Shown one piece after another: positions 58,201 through 64,000 of a stretch of 64,000 nucleotides of DNA. The stretch comes from Pseudo-nitzschia pungens (lineage: Eukaryota > Bacillariophyta > Bacillariophyceae > Bacillariales > Bacillariaceae): NCBI GenBank assembly GCA_037355855.1, contig CM074764.1, forward strand, positions 2,852,001-2,916,000, given 5' to 3'. The notes under the pieces are model-generated. The model was given only the letters and a program-made list of their open reading frames with translations, made no database searches and had not been told where the DNA came from. The translations under genes were made by a program, and so were the position numbers. How positions within the stretch are numbered: position 1 is the stretch's first letter; every line of letters begins with the position of its first letter.

Positions 58201-58527
58201 GGGTACTTCCTCATGGTGATGATACTCATCCACTTGGAAGGTCCATTTGATGGTCTTAGAGTTTGAAAATTCTATCAGCCTTAGTCCCACTGAAGCCGCA
58301 GACTTGGTTCTGAACTTGCCTCCGTACGTGTTGTAGGTGACAGATCTTTGGTCTCGGTTCGTTAGTTGACTTCGGTCGACAAATTGCCTTAGTATGATGG
58401 ATTTGGAGCAGCCAGAGTCTAGTAGGCCCCGGAGCATCCTCCCCCTTCCCTTGTGGTCCAATACCTCCACACAGACGTCCGCAAATCTGTTGATGATGCG
58501 GGGTCCCGTGTGGATGGTATCGGCCAT
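55258..58527 (-). CDS. Gypsy Pol: protease, RT, RNase H, integrase
   Basis: 1,089 residues, intact. An aspartic protease opens with LLDSGCSKS (37-39 DSG). RT has LTDFRKMN, ALDLSQGYYTIPI and the catalytic YIDD at 392-395. RNase H starts at LYSDAS (Asp546), then GEKELLGIVEGL and HTDHLNLLY. Integrase has the zinc residues His760, His765, Cys795 and Cys798 and the catalytic triad Asp828 (VDLWGP), Asp893 (GFDGGSEF) and Glu929 (SVLERI), with 35 residues between the last two. No chromodomain after the C-terminal SH3-like region. The ATG at 58527 follows the gag TGA directly and in the same frame. Processed from a Gag-Pol precursor in related elements. Confidence 0.95.
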   Translation of the reverse strand: MADTIHTGPRIINRFADVCVEVLDHKGRGRMLRGLLDSGCSKSIILRQFVDRSQLTNRDQRSVTYNTYGGKFRTKSAASVGLRLIEFSNSKTIKWTFQVDEYHHHEEVPYDMIIGSDLMAQLGLDIKYSSRTIEWQGDSIPMKGMGELSNPDKCEAVFFANTQSPILQQEEERQAKILDADYSKVDIDAMVNELEITADSKEALKKTLKKFPTLFGGGLGLLKNIEPVSIELQPGVKPVRQRYYSVPHAFEQALRKEITRLCDIGVLEKLPHDDDSPWASPTFCQPKKTGDIRVLTDFRKMNAAIQRKPFPLPRIGETIQRLQKFKSATALDLSQGYYTIPICKESQKICSTILPWGKYAYKRLAMGIACAPDIFQSVMMNLLGDLDYVLVYIDDILIIQREGESEQDHLNKIDTVLQRLDDAGFRANLRKSFFMQKEVEYLGFLLTTEGIQPQPKKLEAMKRLEAPKNTKQLKMFLGMVNFYRDMWKRRSHILAPLNKLAGKKGKMNWYWGPAEQKAFMEAKRMLADEAKLAFPDFTKPFHLYSDASDRQLGATVCQDGKPLGFYTRKLNSAQLNYTVGEKELLGIVEGLKAFEGILRGQEVIIHTDHLNLLYQQMPTQRMVRWRLLMEEFHPVVKHVAGKDNDAADALSRLDITDDPADTVEWLPPNKPLTYADEEEHLRQLLFPLGEAPEEFQGNSAFPLAPDMIQFYQQKDTGIMSALEKDNRLTTKMVEGYNLIHKEGKILIPDKLKDRVMEWYHSMLVHPGEKRMEQSIRSVFTWKGLRKDVQDLCKHCHTCQMFKKSGRKKYGLLPEKAAEVTKWQRVNVDLWGPATVHNKNGKDYQIHVLTMVDPVTGWFELAHLKDSPNAAETQRLLDSTWLARYPRPKEIGFDGGSEFKAEFQELCENMGMKRKPSGAWNPQSNSVLERIHQVLKDCLLSFNLENRDLHEEDPFEEFTTKAAYAIRSAIHTTLGYSPAQLVFGRDMFMPVNFPVDWEAIQARKQKSIHKSNIRENQKRIPHVYKEGDYVTLERKGIIPKLSFPRQGPYKVLKAHDNGTVTIETAPFVTDRVNIRRVHPYYCRDSPKPEK

Positions 58528-59943
58528 TCAGTTGTGGGAACCTTTCTTTTTGAAGGTTTTCCGGTACTTTCTTCTGTACTCTTTGAGTTCCCGTTCGGAG
58601 ATGTCGATCTCGTCATCGGAGACTTCGTGGTCAGCTTGGGCCGTGGCCAGTACGTAAGAGTACTCGTGGTTCGATAGGTTCCTTCCCCAGTGGGGTTTGG
58701 AGTGTTGCTCAGTGTCTGAGTCTTGTTCTTTTGCCACAAAGTGCTCCTTGAGCAGATTGATGGTTTCCCGGTCAAACTTCCCCTTCTTGTGGGGACCACC
58801 GGTTAGTTTCCAGCATTTGCCGGCATGGACCTTGCCACAGGTCTTGCATAGCTGTTTGTTGCTGTTGTCCACAGGGCGCTTCTTTTTGCCAGGAGACTTC
58901 GCGTTTCCTCCCCCAGATGCGGCCTTGGGGTTCTTCTTGGGGCCACCGGTTTGTTTCTCGAGGTCCGCGATGCGCTTGCGGAGTTCATCCTCGTTCCGGA
59001 TGGTGATTTCCAAGTTTTCGAGCTTGTCGATGGTGGTGTTAAAGGGGTGTTTGTAGACGTCCCAGCTGATGTGCTCCAGTTTCTCGCGTTGGGAGTGGGT
59101 CATGTTGGCATCTAGGATTTCCTTCATGTCCTCTTCCGAGTAACTGGATGGTGCAGTGCCTTTTGCAGCGCCACTCTCCCAGAGGCAATCGGGTAGATAG
59201 CTCTGTAGCTCGGCCATACGGTTTGCCCGTGAGCGAATACCGTGTTTCATGTCGATTTTCGTGTTCCGGATGAATCTCCGGAGCAGAATGTAGGACCGTT
59301 TGCCATTCATGTCATTGCCAAAGATTTTGAGCTTGAGGGCGTGCATACACTCCTCAATGATATCCTTTCTGTACTCCTGGGTTTGGTAGTACTGGATGAG
59401 GGTACTTGAGACCCTTTTCTTTGGGACCGGACCGTCAAGTACGGTGGGTTCCGGTTCTTGTTCGGACGCCGCCGTAGCAGTCGTGTTGTCGTTCTCGGTT
59501 GGGGCGCTGGCGCCCTCCACCGCCTCTTTGGGTTTGTCAGCGGGGGGTTCCTTAGGAGGTTCCTTAGGTTCCCGCATGGCAATCCTCTCGAGTTTTTGTT
59601 GGATCAGTTGGTTGTTGTGTACCTTGTGTCCTGGTTCGGCATAATATGTCCGGCCCAAAACCATCTGGACAATAGAGAGTGCCTCGAGGGAGAGGATTCT
59701 CTGGAGGACATCCAGTTTCTGGTCTCCTTGGAGTTTCTCGTTGTTAACAATTTTCTGGTCAAAGTCTCGCTTCCAGATGATGAAGAGTTCCGGTCTTTCA
59801 GTGCCGGTGAGTACCTTCAGATAGTCACTGAAGGCCACTCCCCCTTTCTCGGAGTCTATGCTCATCTTCACAGCACTGGCGTCTTCCGGCCAGTCCTCGC
59901 GAGTGAAGGTAAAGGGTTTCTGTTTGGTTCCTTTAGACGCCAT
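58528..59943 (-). CDS. Gypsy Gag
   Basis: 471 residues from ATG 59943 (GCCATGG context on the minus strand is GGCGTC after ATG). The N-terminal half is helical and capsid-like (FSDYLKVLTGTERPELFIIWKRDFDQKI). Then a Pro/Glu/Ala linker and a second helical block (QYYQTQEYRKDIIEECM, NRMAELQSYLPD) precede a coiled-coil-like segment (NEDELRKRIADLEKQ). A Lys-rich region follows with one zinc knuckle CKTCGKVHAGKC, spaced C-X2-C-X3-H-X3-C, tighter than the usual CX2CX4HX4C. Forms the virus-like particle and binds RNA. It ends with TGA at 58530-58528, with pol starting at the very next base in the same frame. Confidence 0.93.
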   Translation of the reverse strand: MASKGTKQKPFTFTREDWPEDASAVKMSIDSEKGGVAFSDYLKVLTGTERPELFIIWKRDFDQKIVNNEKLQGDQKLDVLQRILSLEALSIVQMVLGRTYYAEPGHKVHNNQLIQQKLERIAMREPKEPPKEPPADKPKEAVEGASAPTENDNTTATAASEQEPEPTVLDGPVPKKRVSSTLIQYYQTQEYRKDIIEECMHALKLKIFGNDMNGKRSYILLRRFIRNTKIDMKHGIRSRANRMAELQSYLPDCLWESGAAKGTAPSSYSEEDMKEILDANMTHSQREKLEHISWDVYKHPFNTTIDKLENLEITIRNEDELRKRIADLEKQTGGPKKNPKAASGGGNAKSPGKKKRPVDNSNKQLCKTCGKVHAGKCWKLTGGPHKKGKFDRETINLLKEHFVAKEQDSDTEQHSKPHWGRNLSNHEYSYVLATAQADHEVSDDEIDISERELKEYRRKYRKTFKKKGSHN

Positions 59944-60689
59944 GGTGGGTTAATCAGTTATTTTATTTAATCTAGTTACACTATTTCTGTTATCTTTGCT
60001 GCTTGTGTCGAAATTGAGCAAGAATGATTGCTCAGGTCCTCCAGTCCTTTTTGCTGGGCTTTGGCACTGCTCTCGTGATAACTCGTGTTGTAACTGATTT
60101 TCCCACTGGTTTGTCCAGTGGTGGGAGTTGTTTCTCTCTTTAGTTCCCGGGAATCCTGTGGTTCTCCGGAGTTGTTTCTGTTTTTATTTTGTGGGATTCG
60201 ATTCCCGTGGTTCTCCGGCGTTGCTTCTCTGTTAAGCGGTCACCGGGCCGGTCCCACTTCCCGTTTCCCGTGGGATTAGTGGTGTTCGGGCATTTATTAT
60301 ATACCTTTCCGGATATCCGTATATTTCGGTTGTGGTTGGCATCCCCTCTCCGGTCTGTCCATCCCCTCGGTGTTGGTCCAATTAGTCCATTCACTGATTT
60401 ATGTGTCACTTTTTCGGCACATATTTTCGTATTTTTCGATTATTTCTGTTGTCGACCATGGTCCTGTTTAGGTCCTTAGGTGTCTCTGTTGCTGCAGTTG
60501 CTCCTTGTAATGGAGCCAACTGTTGCTGGGGTTGGTCTTCCTTAGTGCTGCAGACACCGGATGTCCTTTCCCCTGTTTGCTTCTATGCGCCTCCATTTTT
60601 CGGCAGTTTCTTCGGTCCCGTCGGTTTGTCGACCGATCGGTCCCTTCTCTTGCTCATGGTCATCAGCGCTCAGCTTGATTTTAAAATCA
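59944..60689 (-). other. Gypsy 5' leader with palindrome at the primer-site position
   Basis: About 745 bp between 5' LTR and gag. Immediately inside the LTR lies TGATTTTAAAATCA (60676-60689), a perfect palindrome where a TGG-starting tRNA primer site is expected. A frame of 89 codons (60140-60409) also exists in the second leader copy (27060-27281), but the copies are too alike for this to show coding. No other feature. Confidence 0.75.
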
Positions 60690-60874
60690 TGCCATACCCC
60701 GGGTCTACTAGTGATTAGAATAGTAGTGATATGCAAATTGTGAGCTCTATTGGTTAGTCTATTGCTATTGCTTTCGATAGGCATTTGGAATCGGCGATTC
60801 CAACGCCTCGCTAATTTATCCTCAACCTTAATCCAGTCCCGAGTAGACTCGTGACTGTATTCCGGTGCACGGCA
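60690..60874 (-). repeat. Gypsy 5' LTR
   Basis: 185 bp, TGCCATACCCCGGG...GTGCACGGCA on the plus strand. Its right flank GTACCTGGCTAGCAAG continues the outer element's integrase. Confidence 0.92.
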
Positions 60875-61572
60875 GTACCTGGCTAGCAAGATATCCACGC
60901 CCAAAGGAAATTGGCTTTGATGGTGGGAGTGAGTTCAAGGCAGAGTTCCAAGAGCTCTGTGACAACATGGGAATGAAAAGAAAGCCTAGCGGCGCTTGGA
61001 ACCCCCAATCCAACTCAGTGTTGGAGAGGATCCACCAGGTCCTGAAGGACTGCCTCCTATCCTTTAACTTGGAACAAAGAGACCTCCACGAGAAGGACCC
61101 CTTCGAGGAATTCACCACCAAGGCAGCATATGCTATCAGAAGCGCCATCCACACCACCCTGGGGTACTCTCCAGCACAACTGGTGTTTGGAAGGGACATG
61201 TTCATGCCGGTGAACTTCCCAGTGGACTGGGAAGCGATCCAAGCAAGAAAACAAAAGAGTATCCACAAGAGCAATGTCAGGGAGAACCAGAAGCGGATTC
61301 CCCATGTCTATAAGGAAGGAGACTATGTCACCCTGGAAAGGAAGGGCATTATTCCAAAACTATCCTTCCCACGACAAGGACCTTACAAGGTGCTCAAGGC
61401 CCATGACAATGGAACTGTAACTATTGAAACTGCTCCCTTTGTAACTGATCGGGTTAACATTAGGAGAGTCCATCCCTATTATTGCAGGGATGCCATTAAA
61501 TTGCAACAGTACCATGGAGGAGCATGCCGTGCACTGGAATACAGTCACAAGTCCATCCAGGACTGGGAATAA
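60875..61572 (+). pseudogene. Gypsy integrase C-terminal fragment of the outer copy
   Basis: Reads TWLARYPRPKEIGFDGGSEF and onward with the second Asp and the Glu (SNSVLERIHQ) of the catalytic triad. The normal stop after the SPxPEK end is lost by a small deletion (GGGATGCCATTAAATTGCAAC), so the frame runs into the LTR and stops at 61572. Confidence 0.85.
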
Positions 61573-61708
61573 ACATACAATTAGCGAGTCTCCTTATCGC
61601 TGAATGGCAGGAGACTGTTGGAAAGCAATAGCAATAGACTAATCAATAGCTCCCACATTTTGCATATCACTACTTTGTAAACACTACTAGTAGACCCGGG
61701 GTATGGCA
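61525..61708 (+). repeat. Gypsy 3' LTR of the outer copy
   Basis: 184 bp, TGCCGTGCACTGG...GGGGTATGGCA. Clearly more diverged than the inner element's LTRs (for example AAACATACAATTAGCGAGTCTCC), as expected for an older insertion. Confidence 0.85.
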
Positions 61709-63012
61709 TTATTATGATACAAGACAGCGAAAGCAAGCTGTCACACCAAAGCTGAGCTGTGCTCAGCTCCCTCAATTAAGACACCTATCATGCCCTCCCC
61801 TTCCGACAATCCCTTTTGTACCTCTAGGGGAGTATCTTGTAGTAACTGAGTGTATGCAATAGCGCTTGAACAGTACCCTCTGTAGACTCACTATTTGCCA
61901 GCACTCCGTGCTGTCCTTTTGTTATTGCTATCACCTCTATCGCCGACGGGCGAATATCATTACAGAGAATGGTGCAGTTTTTCCAAATATGGAATAGAGG
62001 GCACTATCAGTACTACTAGTAGTAGGAGTAAGAACTTGCCCCTCAAGCAAGCTACCAATTATAGGGCAAAGCAAGAAGTACTGGTGACCATGAACGCTAA
62101 AGTTCCTTCTACTCTAATCAGCAGTGCTGTAACTTGGGCTTTGCAACGAGGAAACATGATTAGTTGTCCAGTCAAACAAGCTTTGGGTCAAGATTGTGTG
62201 TGCGTGAATCAAGTACAGTGCGGTGCAAGAAATTCAATTGTTGCTGGGTAATTATCGTATGTTGGTTTACGGCCCCCTGTTCGATTTCGGTAAAACCTCC
62301 CCGCGTGACAACATTGATGCCTTAGCGCACCAAAACAATAACGTTTTTTCAGTCACGAGAGAACGTGCGGGCTCATAACCTGGGGTGATTGGCATTTGGC
62401 GAAAGTACGTGGTCTTTTGGTTTGTCGTACTGCAACAAAAACCCGATTACGTTGAGCATCCTCAACCACTCGTAAGTGTTTCCGACATCGTCACACGACA
62501 AGTTTCAAATTTGCGCGATTGAATTCTTTCTCATGACAAAGCATTGCTGATGCGAACCTCTCCGCTACGAATAAAGCAGGAGTTCACGCTCGTGAATCTA
62601 AAACGTACTCACAATTTTCATTTCAACTGATTGATTAGGTAAGAAGAAGATGTTCTTCCTATGCTTGATTGAGTCTTCGATACCGCGACAGAAATCTCAT
62701 GACCAGACAGCAACGAATCAGCCAGATTGGCTAATGCCATAAGGTGTAACACCAAAATCAGCAGGCTCAGAGAGGCATGCTTCTGCACCAATCTCAACGG
62801 AGATTCGTCGACGAGACCGTTCCGATAGCGGTCATTACGAATCATGCCAGATATAGAAATTGCGAGTCTATCAATCACAATGCTTGCATAGGAACCAAGC
62901 ATTGCACGGTCTCGACTCGAAATCCTTTCTACAGAACAAAACAGTTCCTCACTTTATGTGTTTCTTAACTTTTTTGTCATTGCGCGAACAGTAAACAGTT
63001 CGATATATAAAC
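61709..63012. other. Intergenic, upstream of elongation factor 3
   Basis: No supported gene. A plus-strand frame at 61895-62251 starts with a hydrophobic stretch but resembles nothing known, and likewise a minus-strand frame at 62618-62902. A 14-bp palindrome TACTACTAGTAGTA is at 62011-62024. The sequence just before the ATG, CGATATATAAAC, is TATA-like, but only ~10 bases from the start codon and so is more likely part of the transcript leader. Confidence 0.5.
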
Positions 63013-64000
63013 ATGTCTCTCGAAGCTAAGTTTGCCAGTCTATCCATGGACGATGTCTCTTCCGTCGTCGATGCCGTCAAGGCCGACGGTGTTGCGAAGT
63101 CGGGATTGGCAGAGGCCATCCCCACGTTAGTGGCCCGATGCGCTTCGAAGACCGAAGCCGAGGCCTTGTCCGCCTTGAAAGTTGTCAAAGAGTTGGCGGA
63201 ATCTGTTCCCACCGCTCAACCCTTCGTGAAGGAGTGCCTTGGAGCATGTTTGGAGCAAGCCGTTTCCAAGAGCAAGGAGGTTACCGCCGCCGCCAAGGAA
63301 ACCGCTTTCGCCATCTGCAAGAACACCACTCCGTTCGCCATCAAGGCACTCCTTCCAACCATCTTCTCGTGCTTGCCCGTTGAAAAGAAGTGGCAAATCC
63401 GTGAACTCGCCCTCCAATGCCTTGCAATCTTCAAGGACACCGCACCCAAGCAATTGGCCGACTCTCTTCCCCTCGTCGTCCCCGAAGTTACTGCTTGCAT
63501 GTGGGACACCAAGAAGCAAGTCAAGAAGGCTTCCACCGAGACCATGAAGTGCGCCCTCGAGGTTATTGGAAACCGTGATATCGAACACATGACCGGAAAG
63601 ATTTTGACCGCCATCACCAAGCCCAAGGAAGTTCCCGAAATCATGCACGTTATGGCCGGAGTTACTTTTGTCCAATCCGTCGAATCTCCAGCCTTGGCCA
63701 TGGTTGTTCCTTTGTTGTTGCGAGGACTGCGTGAAAAGTCCACCGCCACAAAGCGTCAAGCTGCCGTCATTATCGACAACATGTCCAAGCTCGTCGACAA
63801 CCCTCTCGATGCCGCTCCTTTCTTGCCCCTCTTGTTGCCTGCCTTGGAGACCAACGCCGAATCGATTGCCGACCCCGAGGCACGTTCCGTTACCGAGACT
63901 GCCGTCGCCCAATTGAACCGCCTCAAGGGATTGGCCGAGAAGCACGCCGCAATTCGTGGAGATGTCAACAAGGTCGAACAGCTCTTCAAGGAGAAGTTCG
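63013..64000 (+). CDS. Translation elongation factor 3, N-terminal HEAT region (runs off window)
   Basis: Open frame of 329 codons from ATG 63013 to the edge. Ala/Lys/Leu/Val-rich helical repeats fit the HEAT domain that opens EF3: AKFASLSMDDVSSVVDAVKA at the start, KKWQIRELALQCLAIFKDTA, PLVVPEVTACMWDTKKQVKK and RGLREKSTATKRQAAVIIDN in the middle. EF3 is an ABC-F ATPase (family length ~1,040 residues) that helps release deacylated tRNA from the ribosome; the two ABC cassettes lie beyond the window. Strong C-ending codon bias (GCC, AAG, GTC, ACC), unlike the neighbouring elements, fits a highly expressed gene. The long minus-strand frame across it is its shadow. No intron in the visible part. 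Confidence 0.88.
   Translation, partial: MSLEAKFASLSMDDVSSVVDAVKADGVAKSGLAEAIPTLVARCASKTEAEALSALKVVKELAESVPTAQPFVKECLGACLEQAVSKSKEVTAAAKETAFAICKNTTPFAIKALLPTIFSCLPVEKKWQIRELALQCLAIFKDTAPKQLADSLPLVVPEVTACMWDTKKQVKKASTETMKCALEVIGNRDIEHMTGKILTAITKPKEVPEIMHVMAGVTFVQSVESPALAMVVPLLLRGLREKSTATKRQAAVIIDNMSKLVDNPLDAAPFLPLLLPALETNAESIADPEARSVTETAVAQLNRLKGLAEKHAAIRGDVNKVEQLFKEKF

Larger units (their letters stand above)
55056..60874 (-). mobile_element. Nearly complete Ty3/gypsy retrotransposon
   Basis: 5.8-kb minus-strand element: 5' LTR 60690-60874, ~745-bp leader 59944-60689, gag 58528-59943, pol 55258-58527, polypurine stretch near 55234-55246, 3' LTR 55056-55233. The two LTRs differ at about 3 of 178 bases, so insertion is recent. 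The outer ~7 bases of the 3' LTR and some flank are deleted, so no target duplication is visible. Confidence 0.93.
53829..61708 (+). mobile_element. Outer gypsy copy, 5'-truncated, split by two insertions
   Basis: Plus-strand gypsy remnant: RNase H to integrase (53829-54658), solo LTR of family 1 (54664-54982), 68 bp more of integrase (to about 55055), nested minus-strand gypsy (55056-60874), integrase remainder (60875-61524) and 3' LTR (61525-61708). Some 15-20 bp of integrase (around the codons for RLLD) are missing at the nested junction. Confidence 0.88.

Noticed and set aside
60140..60409. 89-codon ORF in the gypsy leader, also in the copy at 27060-27281
   Set aside because: The two leaders are too similar overall to show selection on a protein, and the product is low-complexity and basic.
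62990..63012. TATATAA just before the elongation factor 3 ATG as a TATA box
   Set aside because: Only about 10 bases from the start codon, too close to act as a core promoter unless translation starts further downstream.
63127..63945. 272-codon minus-strand frame (Gly/Leu/Asp-rich) across the window's right end
   Set aside because: Exact antisense of the elongation factor 3 HEAT region; the plus strand has the recognisable family sequence and biased codons.

Overview
The window looks like a stretch of a stramenopile, most likely diatom, nuclear genome. This is inferred from the mix of genes: a spliced copper P-type ATPase with short GT-AG introns, a fungal/algal-type elongation factor 3, a DUF4116 repeat protein, a mitochondrial enoyl-CoA isomerase and a PRA1-like protein. 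These sit among dense LINE, LTR and mariner elements. I cannot name the species. Roughly three quarters of the sequence is transposable-element DNA, much of it nested.

Bases 1-23770 are stacked copies of one LINE family. ORF1 has no recognised domain; ORF2 carries an APE-type endonuclease, reverse transcriptase, RNase H and a C-terminal zinc knuckle. A minus-strand copy (1-3404) keeps its 5' end and sits in a plus-strand copy (3405-5262). That copy lies in a second plus-strand copy (5263-10283), which also holds an ORF-less LINE derivative (7035-8869) flanked by an 18-bp duplication. From 10284 two minus-strand ORF2 copies lie head to tail with an exact 4,818-bp offset. The right one (15406-21318, with ORF1 at 21239-23770) has both ORFs intact until an LTR cuts ORF1.

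Bases 23771-33773 hold pieces of two LTR-retrotransposon families: one with TGT...ACA LTRs of about 310-360 bp, and a Ty3/gypsy family with TGCC...GGCA LTRs of about 185 bp. There is a 500-N assembly gap. A 5'-truncated LINE (about 28530-33757) has a 16-bp target duplication. In both LTR families a perfect 14-bp palindrome occupies the place where a tRNA primer site is expected.

Bases 33774-53828 are the gene-bearing part: DUF4116 protein (35131-35976), copper ATPase (39152-42881, three exons), PRA1-like protein (43139-43645, minus), a 3.2-kb mariner with near-perfect inverted repeats and an intact transposase (44842-48044), mitochondrial enoyl-CoA isomerase (49089-50117, minus) and a broken Cys-rich gene of unknown function (51057-52930). 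Bases 53829-61708 are an old gypsy copy whose integrase is cut by a solo LTR (5-bp duplication) and by a nearly complete, young gypsy element whose gag and pol share one frame separated by a single UGA. The window ends inside the elongation factor 3 gene (63013 onward). The host genes share no evident pathway; they are islands between element clusters.
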